DNA of 64,000 nt from Lysobacter enzymogenes (GTDB lineage Bacteria > Pseudomonadota > Gammaproteobacteria > Xanthomonadales > Xanthomonadaceae), in assembly GCF_900106525.1 (NCBI RefSeq), contig NZ_FNOG01000010.1:83918-147917 (forward strand), written 5' to 3'. Below the pieces are notes generated by a model. That model made no database searches. It was not told where the DNA came from and was given only the letters and a program-made list of their open reading frames with translations. The position numbers and the translations under genes were made by a program. Of this stretch, positions 1 through 9,116 are shown piece by piece (position 1 is the first letter of the stretch; each line of letters begins with the position of its first letter).

Positions 1-57
1 ATTGCACGGGCGACATGGGCGGAACTCCAGCGAAGACGGATTAAAAAACAGGTGGAT

Positions 58-990
58 TCAAGACAGCGCCAGCAGGGCGGCGCCGCGCGCGCCGCCGGCA
101 TCGCCGAAACGCGGCGGCACGATCGGCGGCACCTGCACGCCGGCGAACAGATGCGTGGAGATCGCGTTGGGTAACGCGTCGTACAACGGCGCGTGTTGCG
201 ACAAGCCGCCGCCGAGCACGATCACATGCGGGTCCAGCGCGAGAATCAGCGCGGCCAGACTGTGGCCGAGCAGATCCAGATGGATCGCCCGCACCTGCTG
301 CGCGCGCGCATCGCCCGCGTCGGCCTGCGCGAGCACCGCGCCGGCCTCGACCGCGTCGCCGCCGAAATGGCGGTACAGCGCGACCAGCCCGCTGCCGGAC
401 ACGTAACGCTCGACGCAGCCGCGCAGGCCGCAGGCGCAATCCAGCACCGGCAGGCCGTGGCGTTGCAGCAGATGCGCCGGCACGCTCCAGTGGCCCCATT
501 CGCCGGCGATGCCGTTGAAGCCGGCGATCAGGCGGCCGCCCAGGCAATAGCCGCCGCCCGCACCGGTGCCGAGGATCGCGCCGAACATGCTCGGATAGCC
601 GTGCGCGGCGCCGCCGTGCGCTTCCGACAGGGCGAAGCATTGCAGGTCGTTGCCGAAGAACAGCGGCCGGCGCAGCCGCGCTTGCAGGTCTGCGGCCACG
701 CTGCGGCCCGTCAACGCGGGCACGTTGGCGCTGAGCTGGCGGCCGCTGCGGCGGTCGCGCACGCCGGGCAGAGCGATGCCGACCGCGGCGCCGGCCTGGG
801 CGAGCTGCGCATCGGCGTCGGCGAGCACAGCCTCCAGCGCGGCGAGGAAACCGTCGTAGTCGCCCTGCGGCGTGGCGATGCGGCGGCGGTGCAGCACCTC
901 CAGCGTCGTCGCATCGCAGGCGACCAGTTCGATCTTGGTGCCGCCGATGTCGATGCCGTAACCGACGGCGGCGCGCGCAGGTTCAGCCAT
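58..990 (-). CDS. nagK: ROK-family amino-sugar kinase (NagK-like; GlcNAc or GalNAc kinase)
   Basis: This 310-aa ROK kinase phosphorylates a hexosamine at O6 with ATP in the cytoplasm. The ATP-binding DIGGTK motif lies near residues 14-19. A catalytic Asp sits in the GND segment before FALSEA, and the GEWGH motif and zinc-type CACGLRGCVE loop both follow the E. coli NagK pattern. The ATG at 990 is chosen because the longer reading frame runs back through the upstream SIS gene. The gene lies 5 bp downstream of the AgaS-type gene, so the two are co-transcribed. By sequence it is NagK-like. By context (AgaS, GH31 alpha-GalNAcase-like enzyme) the physiological substrate may be GalNAc, which is an inference. 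Confidence 0.88.
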   Translation of the reverse strand: MAEPARAAVGYGIDIGGTKIELVACDATTLEVLHRRRIATPQGDYDGFLAALEAVLADADAQLAQAGAAVGIALPGVRDRRSGRQLSANVPALTGRSVAADLQARLRRPLFFGNDLQCFALSEAHGGAAHGYPSMFGAILGTGAGGGYCLGGRLIAGFNGIAGEWGHWSVPAHLLQRHGLPVLDCACGLRGCVERYVSGSGLVALYRHFGGDAVEAGAVLAQADAGDARAQQVRAIHLDLLGHSLAALILALDPHVIVLGGGLSQHAPLYDALPNAISTHLFAGVQVPPIVPPRFGDAGGARGAALLALS

Positions 991-995
991 AATGA

Positions 996-2180
996 TCAGC
1001 CCTGATGGATGGTGACGCCCTTGACCACGCGGTTGACGGTGCCGTCGGGGAACGGATTGTCCGGAGTCAGCCCGAGCGCGGCGGAGCGCTGCAACGCATA
1101 GATCTGCGCGAAGGTCAGCCACACCGGCGCCAGCCAGCTGTCGTTGAGCATGCCGTCGTTGCGCGCACTGTCGCCCAGCGGCGGTACGCGCAGCGTGTGT
1201 TCGTCGTCGCTGCCGATGTCCGAATGCGGGCCGATCGCCAGCACCTGCCCGGCCACGCCGTCGCGGCGCAGTTCGTCGAGCAGGTCTTGTTCGTAGCGGC
1301 GCGCCAGCGCGTGAGCGCTGCGGATCACCACCACCAGGGTGTCGCCGTCGAGGGTCGACTTGGGGCCGTGGCGGAAACCGAGCGGCGTGTTGGCCAGCGC
1401 CAGCACTTGTCCGGCGGTGAGTTCGAGCACCTTCAGCGCGGCCTCGCGCGCCAGCGCTTCCAGCGGGCCGCTGGCCAGATAGATCACCCGGTCGAACGGG
1501 CGCTGCGCCAGCGCGCCGGCGGCCGCGTCCCATTGCGCCAGGCCCTCGCGCGCGAGCGCGGCGACTTGGCGCAGCGGCTCCAGGCGCTGCGGCCACGGCG
1601 CGGCGTCGAACACGCACAGCGCCGCCAGCAGCATGCAGCTCAGGCTGCTGGTCATGGCGAAAGCGCGGTCGCAGCTCGCCGCCGGCATCAGCAGGGTGCA
1701 GGTGTCCTCGCGCCCTTTGCCGCGGCGGGCGAGCTCGCCTTCGGGATTGCAGGTGATGTCGAGGAAGCGCGCGTCGTCGACCTGCGCGCGCAGCAGTTCG
1801 ACCGCGGCCACGCTCTCCGGGCTGGAGCCGCTGCGCGCGAACGACACCAGCAGGGTCGGGCGGTCGCGCTGCAGGTACAGCGCCGGATGGGTCAGCAGGC
1901 TGGTGGTGTGCACGGCGCGCACGTCGGCCGGCCATTGCGCGTTGATGCGGTCGGCGACCATGTCGGCGATGAAGCCCGAGCTGCCGGCGCCGGTGAACAG
2001 CACGCGCTGGTTCGGGTCGTTGAGGCGGTCGCCGAGAAAGGCCTGCACGCGTTCGCGCGCCTGCGAAAGGTCGTGCGCCAGGTGTTCCCACAACGCCGGC
2101 TGCTGGGCGATCTCGGCGGCGGTGTCGGCTCCGCCCAGGCGCTGCCAGGCGGACGAATCGGAAAGCGGAGTGGCGTCCAT
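996..2180 (-). CDS. agaS: AgaS-type SIS-domain sugar isomerase/deaminase
   Basis: This 394-aa protein has two SIS domains. The first carries the phosphosugar loop TGAGSSGF (about residues 64-71) and an SFARSGSSPES motif. The second carries the YLASGPLEALAREAALKVLE segment. Length and motifs match AgaS, which deaminates/isomerises galactosamine-6-phosphate to tagatose-6-phosphate in bacterial GalNAc catabolism, rather than the much longer GlmS, which has a glutamine amidotransferase domain that is absent here. It is the first gene of a leftward two-gene operon with the ROK kinase. Its upstream region contains TTTCG-type repeats. A GlcN6P-isomerase-like role on glucosamine-6-phosphate is the main alternative. 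Confidence 0.85.
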   Translation of the reverse strand: MDATPLSDSSAWQRLGGADTAAEIAQQPALWEHLAHDLSQARERVQAFLGDRLNDPNQRVLFTGAGSSGFIADMVADRINAQWPADVRAVHTTSLLTHPALYLQRDRPTLLVSFARSGSSPESVAAVELLRAQVDDARFLDITCNPEGELARRGKGREDTCTLLMPAASCDRAFAMTSSLSCMLLAALCVFDAAPWPQRLEPLRQVAALAREGLAQWDAAAGALAQRPFDRVIYLASGPLEALAREAALKVLELTAGQVLALANTPLGFRHGPKSTLDGDTLVVVIRSAHALARRYEQDLLDELRRDGVAGQVLAIGPHSDIGSDDEHTLRVPPLGDSARNDGMLNDSWLAPVWLTFAQIYALQRSAALGLTPDNPFPDGTVNRVVKGVTIHQG

Positions 2181-2528
2181 GAAAGATTCCTGTTGAGCGA
2201 CGGCACGATCTTAGTTTTCTTTCGGAAAGTCAATTATCGAAAGTAAAACAAAAGAAATTGACCGAATGGGCTTCGGGTGCGGGCACGCCGCGATAAAGCG
2301 AAAGGTGCAGCGAAGACGGCTTTCGTTACGCGCTTAACGGGGATTTTGGCGTGGTTTAGAAAGTATTGCATTGCACAAACTTTCGTTTCATCGAAGAAAT
2401 TCTTCCTTTTTCCTTTCAATTTATTGACAGGTTTCGAAACCCTGGCCTAGAGTCGGCCGCACTCGTTGTTCGTTGTTCGGTTTTCGAAAGCCCGCCGCGC
2501 GGGCCTTGGGGGCAAGGTGGAATTCCGT
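2181..2528. promoter_or_regulatory. Divergent control region between agaS and the GH31 gene, with TTTCG operator-like sites
   Basis: This 348-bp region has no gene and is AT-richer than its surroundings. It holds repeated TTTCG motifs: TTTCGGAAAG at 2220-2229 and ATCGAAAGT at 2237-2245 (ACTTTC direct repeats about 14 bp apart on the minus strand), GCTTTCGTTACG near 2319-2330, ACTTTCGTTTCATCGAAG at 2379-2396, and the perfect palindrome GGTTTCGAAACC at 2430-2441. DeoR-family regulators such as AgaR bind TTTC-rich sites, so these are candidate operators for both transcripts. No regulator gene is present in the window. Confidence 0.55.
2424..2453 (+). promoter_or_regulatory. Sigma-70-type promoter of the GH31 gene, overlapped by a palindrome
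   Basis: TTGACA at 2424-2429 and TAGAGT at 2448-2453 are separated by 18 bp. The 12-bp palindrome GGTTTCGAAACC fills most of the spacer, a classical repressor position. The GTG start of the GH31 gene lies about 70 bp downstream. Confidence 0.5.
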
Positions 2529-5500
2529 GTGCGTCGTCCGCGACTGTCGATCGCGATCCTCTCGGGGGCGATCTTCGCCGCGCTGTGCGCGTCGTCGCTG
2601 CCGGCCGCAGCCGAGCCGGTCGGCAACCTGCGGGCGGTGCGTGCCGGCGCCGGCGCGACGCCGAGCTGGGAGCTGAGCACCGACACCGGCAGCGCGCTGC
2701 GCATCGAGGTGTTGGCCGACGATATCGTGCGGGTGCAGGCCGGCCGCGGCGGCAAGCTCAGCGGCGCCGGCGACAAGGCCGCGCCGATCGTGCTGCCGCA
2801 GGCGGCGGGCAAGGTCGAGGCGGTATTGGAAGAGGACGCCGCCGAGGTGCGCGTGCGCACCGCCGCGCTGGTGCTGCACGTGCAACGCCAGCCGTTGAAG
2901 CTGCGTCTGGAACGCATCGACGGCGAACGCCGTACCCATCTGTGGCAGGAACTGCAGCCGCTCGACCTGGACCAGGCGCAGAGCGTGCAGGTGCTGTCCT
3001 CGCAAGCCGACGAAGCCTTCTACGGCGGCGGCCAGCAGAACGGCCGCTACCAATTCAAAGGCCGCGAACTCGAAGTCTCGTACTCCGGCGGCTGGGAAGA
3101 GGGCGACCGCCCGAGCCCGGCGCCGATGCTGCTGAGCTCGCGCGGCTGGGGCATGTTGCGCAACACCTGGAGCGACGGCAGCTACGACCTGCGCCAGAAC
3201 GACCAGGCCACCTTGCTGCACCGCGAGGACCGCTTCGACGCGTATTACTTCGTCGGCGAGCTGCCGCGCCTGCTCGAACGCTACACCCGCCTGACCGGCC
3301 GCCCGGTGCTGCTGCCGCGCTGGGCGCTGTCGTACGGCGACGCCGATTGCTACAACGACGGCGACAACGTCAAAAAGCCCGGCACCGTGCCCGAGGGCTG
3401 GCACGACGGCCCGACCGGCACCACGCCCGACGTGGTCGAGAGCGTGGCGCGGCAATACCGCGAACACGACATGCCCGGCGGCTGGATCCTGCCCAACGAC
3501 GGCTACGGCTGCGGCTACAAGCAATTGCCTGAAACGGTGAAGGGGCTGGCCAAGTACGGCTTCCGCACCGGCCTGTGGACCGAGAACGGCGTCGACAAGA
3601 TCGCCTGGGAAGTCGGCACCGCCGGCAGCCGGGTGCAGAAGCTCGACGTGGCCTGGACCGGCAAGGGCTATCAGTTCGCGATGGACGCGAATCAATCCGC
3701 GTTCAACGGCATCCTCAACAACTCCGACTCGCGTCCGTTCCTGTGGACGGTGATGGGCTGGGCCGGCATCCAGCGTTATGCGGTGGCCTGGACCGGCGAC
3801 CAGAGCGCGAGCTGGGACTACATCCGCTGGCACGTGCCGACCTTGGTCGGCTCGGGCCTGTCGGGCATGGCCTACGCCACCGGCGACGTCGATGCGATCT
3901 TCGGCGGCAGCGCCGAGACCTACACCCGCGACCTGCAGTGGAAGGCGTTCACGCCGGTGCTGATGGGCATGTCGGGCTGGTCGTCGAACGCGCGCAAGCA
4001 TCCGTGGTGGTTCGACGAGCCTTACCGCAGCATCAACCGCGATTATCTGAAGCTGAAGATGCGGCTGACGCCGTACATGTACGGCCTGGTGCACGAGGCC
4101 GCGCAGACCGGCGCGCCGCCGGTGCGCGGGCTGATGTGGGATTACCCGGACGACCCGCACGCGCGCGACGAAGCCTACAAATATCAGTTCCTGCTCGGCC
4201 GCGACCTGCTGGTGGCGCCGGTGTACCGCAGCCAGGCCGCCAGCCGCGGCTGGCGCCGCGGCATCCATCTGCCGGCCGGGCGCTGGATCGATTACTGGGA
4301 CGGCCGCAGCGTGCAGGCCGGCGCGGCCGGGCGCGAGCTCGACCGCCCGGTCGAACTGGCGACGCTGCCGGTGTTCGTGCGCGCCGGCGCGATCGTGCCG
4401 ATGCATCCGGCGATGCTCTACGACGGCGAGAAGCCGCTCGACGAGATCAGCTTCGATCTGTATCCGCAGGGCGAATCGCAATACAGCTTGTACGAGGACG
4501 ACGGCAACACCCGTCGCTTTGAGCAGGGCGAGTCGAGCACCCAGCAACTGCGCATGAGCGCGCCGGCGACGGGCAGCGGCCCGACGACGGTGTCGATCGG
4601 CGCGGTGCAGGGCCAGTACCAAGGCCAGCTGCCGCAGCGCCGCTACACGCTGCGCGTGCTGAGCCGGCAGGCGCCGCGCGCGGTGTCGCTGGACGGCCGC
4701 GCGCTGCCGAAGCTGGCCGACGCCGCTGCGTTGCAGGCCGCGACGGAAGGCTGGTACTTCGATCCGGCCGAACGCAAGGGCACGCTGCACGTGCGCACCG
4801 CGGCCGCCGACATCCGCAAGCCGCTGCAGTTCGCGCTCGATATCCCGGTCGCCGCGGCCGCCGCCGACGATGCTTATCCGGCTGCGCCGGCGCTGGGCCG
4901 CGCATTGCCGGCCGACAGCCTGCTGGTAGTCAACCGTCCCGCCGAAGAGCCCGGGCATGCGTTGGAAAACGCGTTCGACGACGATCCCAACACCTGGTTC
5001 CGCAGCGTGCGCAACCAAGCCGTGCGCACCGGCGCCCACGAGTGGACGGTCGGCTTCGGCGAACGCAAGCTGATCGACGGCATCGAACTGGCGCCGCGCA
5101 ACGACAAGAATTGGAAACACGGCCAGGTCCGCGATTACGAGGTCTACCTGGGCGACAGCAACGGCGAGTGGGGCGAACCGGTCGCGCGCGGCCGCCTGCA
5201 GCTCAAGCAGGAGATGCAGCGCATCGACTTCCCGGCGCACGCCGGCCGGCTGCTGCGCTTCCGCGTGCTGAGCGTGCAGAACCCCGATGGCGACGGCGCC
5301 TCGGCGAGCGATCCGATGGTGACCGCGGCCCAGGCCGGCGCGGCGCGCGCGGTCGATGCGCTGCAGCCGCGCGATGTCGGCCCGATCGCGCTGTCGAGTT
5401 TCCACATCCTCGAACACCAGCAAGCCGAGCGGCCGGCGCAGCAGCGCTATCTCTCCGAGCTGCCGTTGCCTGCCGCCGCGGCCGCGCAAGTGCGCGCCGA

Positions 5501-5885
5501 CCGCGCGTTCCGCGGCGACCAGCCGCTGCGCATGAACGGCCTGCTGTTCCGCCGCGGCCTCGGCGTCGGCGCCAACAGCCGCATCGATCTGCGCCTGCAA
5601 GGGCTGTGGCGTCTGCTGCGCGCGGACCTGGGCATCGACGATGCCTGCCGCGCCGCTGGCGGCCTGCAGTTCCAGGTCTGGGGCGACGGCCGTTTGCTCT
5701 ACGACAGCGGACTGGTCAAGGCGCCCGGCGTGGTCAAGCCGGAACTCGACATCCGCGGCCTGTCGTCGCTGAGCCTGCGCACGCTCGGCGCGCAGGGCAG
5801 CCAACCCGCCCAGGTCTGCGCCAACTGGGCCAATGCCGCGCTGATCGGCCAGGAGGGCGATACCGCCAGCATCCTCGCGCCATGA
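2529..5885 (+). CDS. Secreted GH31 glycoside hydrolase, probable alpha-N-acetylgalactosaminidase, with F5/8-type and NPCBM modules
   Basis: From the GTG at 2529 (AAGGTGG ribosome site just upstream) this is a 1118-aa protein with a signal peptide ending near LPAAAEP. The GH31 barrel spans roughly residues 60-650. A candidate nucleophile Asp386 lies in FAMDANQSAF and a candidate acid/base Asp424 in WTGDQSASWDYIRWH, as expected from the GH31 pattern. The WTGDQ...YATGDVDAIFGG stretch resembles GH31 alpha-N-acetylgalactosaminidases rather than alpha-glucosidases. The C-terminal half carries a coagulation factor 5/8-type module (about 810-920) and an NPCBM/CBM51-like module (about 970-1110), both common on galactose/GalNAc-targeting enzymes. 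Longer in-frame starts (TTG 2466, GTG 2517) exist but lack a good ribosome site. The AgaS neighbour supports GalNAc release; alpha-galactosidase activity is the alternative. Confidence 0.8.
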   Translation: MRRPRLSIAILSGAIFAALCASSLPAAAEPVGNLRAVRAGAGATPSWELSTDTGSALRIEVLADDIVRVQAGRGGKLSGAGDKAAPIVLPQAAGKVEAVLEEDAAEVRVRTAALVLHVQRQPLKLRLERIDGERRTHLWQELQPLDLDQAQSVQVLSSQADEAFYGGGQQNGRYQFKGRELEVSYSGGWEEGDRPSPAPMLLSSRGWGMLRNTWSDGSYDLRQNDQATLLHREDRFDAYYFVGELPRLLERYTRLTGRPVLLPRWALSYGDADCYNDGDNVKKPGTVPEGWHDGPTGTTPDVVESVARQYREHDMPGGWILPNDGYGCGYKQLPETVKGLAKYGFRTGLWTENGVDKIAWEVGTAGSRVQKLDVAWTGKGYQFAMDANQSAFNGILNNSDSRPFLWTVMGWAGIQRYAVAWTGDQSASWDYIRWHVPTLVGSGLSGMAYATGDVDAIFGGSAETYTRDLQWKAFTPVLMGMSGWSSNARKHPWWFDEPYRSINRDYLKLKMRLTPYMYGLVHEAAQTGAPPVRGLMWDYPDDPHARDEAYKYQFLLGRDLLVAPVYRSQAASRGWRRGIHLPAGRWIDYWDGRSVQAGAAGRELDRPVELATLPVFVRAGAIVPMHPAMLYDGEKPLDEISFDLYPQGESQYSLYEDDGNTRRFEQGESSTQQLRMSAPATGSGPTTVSIGAVQGQYQGQLPQRRYTLRVLSRQAPRAVSLDGRALPKLADAAALQAATEGWYFDPAERKGTLHVRTAAADIRKPLQFALDIPVAAAAADDAYPAAPALGRALPADSLLVVNRPAEEPGHALENAFDDDPNTWFRSVRNQAVRTGAHEWTVGFGERKLIDGIELAPRNDKNWKHGQVRDYEVYLGDSNGEWGEPVARGRLQLKQEMQRIDFPAHAGRLLRFRVLSVQNPDGDGASASDPMVTAAQAGAARAVDALQPRDVGPIALSSFHILEHQQAERPAQQRYLSELPLPAAAAAQVRADRAFRGDQPLRMNGLLFRRGLGVGANSRIDLRLQGLWRLLRADLGIDDACRAAGGLQFQVWGDGRLLYDSGLVKAPGVVKPELDIRGLSSLSLRTLGAQGSQPAQVCANWANAALIGQEGDTASILAP

Positions 5886-6013
5886 CGCTCCCCGCCACGT
5901 AACGACGCTCCTCCCCCGCCCACTTCCGACTGCGGCCGACCGGCCGCGGCCCGGGATCGCTGTTGCCCTTCGTCCGCCATCCGCGCCGCAGATCCTGCCA
6001 GGAGAGTTCCGAA

Positions 6014-9000
6014 ATGTCGCCCGCAAGCCGCCGCCCGCGCTGTCAACCCGCCCATCGCCAACCCCGCTTCCCCGTCGCTCCGCTGTCGATGGCGCTCGCC
6101 GCCGCGCTGCTGGGTCATGCGTCTTTCGCCGCCGCGCAGGACGCGCCGGACGAGAAGGCCAAGGACAAGACCACCGAGCTGTCGCGGATCCAGGTCACCG
6201 GCTCCAACATCCGCCGCCTCGACGTGGAAACCGCCTCGCCGGTGCAGGTGATCAGCAAGCAGGACATCGAGAACATGGGCGCGCGCACCTTGCTGCAGGT
6301 GCTCGACAACCTGCCGGCGGCGCGCCCGGCGCAGCAGGATTCGCGCTCGCTGTTCACCGGCTCCGACGGCGCCTCGCAGGCCAACCTGCGCGGCCTCGGC
6401 GCGCAGGCCACCTTGGTCCTGCTCAACGGCCGACGCCTGTCGTACTACGGCGCGCCGGCGGGTTTCCAGACCCAGTTCGTCAACATCGACTCGATCCCCG
6501 CCGCGGCGATCGAGCGCATGGAAGTGCTGACCGACGGCGCCTCGGCGGTGTACGGCACCGACGCGATGGCCGGTGTGATCAACGTCATCACCAAGCGCAA
6601 CTACCAGGGCGTCGAAGTCACCGCGACCACCGACAGCTCCTCGCGCATCGATTCCTACGGCGAGCACCAGGCCAGCATCACCGCCGGCTTCGGCGATCTC
6701 GACCGCGACCGCTACAACGTCTACGGCTCGTTCAACTTCTATCGCCGCGACGCGATCCCGCTGAGCGATTTCTACGACAAGCGGCCGAACCAGTACTACA
6801 TCAACAATCCCAACTATCTGAAGAATCTGCGCCTGGGCACCGGCAGCAAGCCGGGCGAGTTCAACCCCGGCACCTACTTCGCCTTCGATCCGCGCACCGG
6901 CGCGCGCCGGCAGGAAGCCGCGCCGGGCTGCAACAACGTGCTGACCGGCGAGGCCGCCGGCCCGCGTTGCATCTGGCAGACCTGGATGAACAACGAGATC
7001 GACGCCGGCGCGCAGACCGAGCGCATGACCGGCTACGTCAACGCCCACTTCCTGATCGGCGAGAGCACCGAAGCCTTCGCCGAACTGACCTATACCGACA
7101 TCGACCTGCGCGCCAACGGCGGCACCCCGCGCGCGTTCAGCACCACCACCGGCAACCCGACCAGCTGGTTCTCGCGCGACACCGGCGCCACGGTCAACCA
7201 GTTCCTGTATCCGTTCCTCGGCCCGAACAACGAGTACAACCGCGCCAGCCCCGAGCTCAAGGCGATGATGGGCGGCGTGGTCGGCCTGCAATACCTGCTG
7301 CAGGACGCGGGCAAGAACTACTTCGGCCAGCGCAACACCGACCAGAGCTATCGCGCCGTCGGCGGCCTGCGCGGCAACTTCGGCGACTGGAACTGGGAAA
7401 CCGCGTTCGCCACCGCCGGCAGCCACTCGATCACCTACCAGACGATCAACGTCAACCTCGACGGCTTCCGCAAGGCGTTCGGCCCGTTCACCGTCGATCC
7501 GGGCACCGGCCGGGTCATCATCTCCGACCATCCGGCGTACAAGTTCGGCGAGATCAGCGAGGCCAACGCGGCGCTGCTGCGCGAGGCGTATCCGACCTTC
7601 GACATCCAGTCCTGGACCCGCCTGCACACCCTCGACGGCAAGATCGAAGGCCCGCTGGCGCAGCTGCCGGCCGGCGAGATGCGCGCCGCGTTCGGCTTCA
7701 ACATCAGCCGCGAGACCTTCTACACCCCGGGCAACGAGGACGCTGCGCGCGGCCTGATCACCCAGCAGGGCGGCTCGTGGTTCGACGGCAAGCGCAACAC
7801 CTACGCGCTGTTCGCCGAAACCGTCGCGCCGATCACCGAAAAGCTCGAGCTCGACGCCGCGCTGCGCGTGGACAAGTACCCGAACTTCAGCGCCAACGTC
7901 GCGCCGAAGATCGGCCTGAAGTACCAGGTGCTGCCGAACCTGCTGCTGCGCGGCACCTACTCGGAAGGCTTCCGCGCGCCGAGCCTGGCCGAGGCCGGTA
8001 CCGGCGGCGTGTTCGCCCAGCTCGGCGGCTTCCGCGACGAACAGCGCTGCAGCGAGACCAACGCCATCGCCAACCTGCTGCGCCAGTCGCGCCGCGCCGG
8101 CGACGTCGACCTGGGCAATTCGTTGCTCAACGTCGACTGCAGCCGCACCGTCGCGCGCATGACCCAGCCCAACCAGGATCTGAAGCCGGAGAAGGCCAAG
8201 ATCGCCACGCTCGGCTTCGTGTTCGAGCCGCTGGACTGGCTGTCGGTGTCGGCCGACTACTGGTTCGTCTACCGCCGTAACGAAATCGCCGCGCCGGATT
8301 TCAGCAAGATCCAGGACATCTCCGAGCTGGTTCGCTCGCCGATCACCGACTCCGACCGCGCCGCGGTCGCGGCGCTGGCGGCGATGTGCGCCGATCCGGC
8401 CAGCGGCGTGGTCTGCCCGGGCACGCTGCCGGGCTACACCGTCGGCAACGTCGCCAGCGTGGTCGGCCAGTACAAGAACCGCGGCCGCACCCTGATCGAC
8501 GGCTTCGACATCGACGCGCGCAGCCGCTTCTCGCTGGGCGAGTGGGGCAGCCTCAACGTCGGCCTGGCCGCGACCATCGCCGGCCGCAACCGCTCCTACC
8601 TCGACGACGAAAGCGGCTGGTTCTACGGCGACACCGTCGGCTACTACAACAACCCGCGCCTGCGCGCGACGATCAACGCCGACTGGAACTACCAGAAGTT
8701 CACCACCAGCGTCTTCGTCAACTACGTCGGCGGCACCAAGTGGGCGCGCGAACGCATCGACGAGGTCGACAACAACGAGCAGACCTGCACCGCCGGCTAC
8801 CTGCCGGTGCCCAAGCCGCAATGCGACGGCGCACCGTCGTGGTGGACCGCCAACCTCAGCCTGAACTGGCGCCCGACCGACAAGCTCAACGTCGGGGTGA
8901 CGGTCAAGAACCTGTTCGATCGTTTGCCGTTCTACGATCCGAACAGCTTCCTCGGCGACTCTCCGGATTACGCGAGCATTTTTGGGCGTAGCTATAGCTT

Positions 9001-9022
9001 TACGGTCGGGTACAAGTTCTGA
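6014..9022 (+). CDS. TonB-dependent outer-membrane receptor
   Basis: This is a 1002-aa TonB-dependent receptor for energised uptake across the outer membrane. A long N-terminal signal region ends near AQDAPDEK. It is followed by a TonB-box-like RIQVTGSNIRR segment and a plug domain with ISKQDIENMGARTLLQVLDNLP and VEVLTDGASAVYGTDAMAGVINVIT. The beta-barrel then runs to a C-terminal Phe (SFTVGYKF), typical of outer-membrane proteins. The ATG at 6014 has AGGAGA 9 bp upstream; a longer frame start at 5963 is not supported. It lies 128 bp after the GH31 gene on the same strand, so it probably imports GalNAc-containing oligosaccharides released at the surface. The substrate is inferred from context only. 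Confidence 0.9.
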   Translation: MSPASRRPRCQPAHRQPRFPVAPLSMALAAALLGHASFAAAQDAPDEKAKDKTTELSRIQVTGSNIRRLDVETASPVQVISKQDIENMGARTLLQVLDNLPAARPAQQDSRSLFTGSDGASQANLRGLGAQATLVLLNGRRLSYYGAPAGFQTQFVNIDSIPAAAIERMEVLTDGASAVYGTDAMAGVINVITKRNYQGVEVTATTDSSSRIDSYGEHQASITAGFGDLDRDRYNVYGSFNFYRRDAIPLSDFYDKRPNQYYINNPNYLKNLRLGTGSKPGEFNPGTYFAFDPRTGARRQEAAPGCNNVLTGEAAGPRCIWQTWMNNEIDAGAQTERMTGYVNAHFLIGESTEAFAELTYTDIDLRANGGTPRAFSTTTGNPTSWFSRDTGATVNQFLYPFLGPNNEYNRASPELKAMMGGVVGLQYLLQDAGKNYFGQRNTDQSYRAVGGLRGNFGDWNWETAFATAGSHSITYQTINVNLDGFRKAFGPFTVDPGTGRVIISDHPAYKFGEISEANAALLREAYPTFDIQSWTRLHTLDGKIEGPLAQLPAGEMRAAFGFNISRETFYTPGNEDAARGLITQQGGSWFDGKRNTYALFAETVAPITEKLELDAALRVDKYPNFSANVAPKIGLKYQVLPNLLLRGTYSEGFRAPSLAEAGTGGVFAQLGGFRDEQRCSETNAIANLLRQSRRAGDVDLGNSLLNVDCSRTVARMTQPNQDLKPEKAKIATLGFVFEPLDWLSVSADYWFVYRRNEIAAPDFSKIQDISELVRSPITDSDRAAVAALAAMCADPASGVVCPGTLPGYTVGNVASVVGQYKNRGRTLIDGFDIDARSRFSLGEWGSLNVGLAATIAGRNRSYLDDESGWFYGDTVGYYNNPRLRATINADWNYQKFTTSVFVNYVGGTKWARERIDEVDNNEQTCTAGYLPVPKPQCDGAPSWWTANLSLNWRPTDKLNVGVTVKNLFDRLPFYDPNSFLGDSPDYASIFGRSYSFTVGYKF

Positions 9023-9031
9023 TCCAGGCGG

Positions 9032-9054
9032 CCGCGCCGGCGTTGCCGGCGCGG
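9032..9054. terminator. GC-rich hairpin between convergent receptor and protease genes
   Basis: A perfect 10-bp stem (CCGCGCCGGC / GCCGGCGCGG) with a GTT loop starts 10 bp after the receptor stop codon. There is no T-tract, so it is a weak intrinsic terminator at best, though it is placed to separate two convergent genes. Confidence 0.4.
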
Positions 9055-9116
9055 GGTCGTGTACAGGCCCCGCAGCCGACGGGTTCGGATGCCCGCATCC
9101 GCCGACCGTGCAGCGC

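Noticed and set aside
2421..6026. Long minus-strand frame of 1201 codons opposite the GH31 gene
   Set aside because: Shadow of a GC3-biased gene: composition is Arg/Ala/Gln/His-rich, no family motif, and the plus strand encodes a clear GH31 enzyme.
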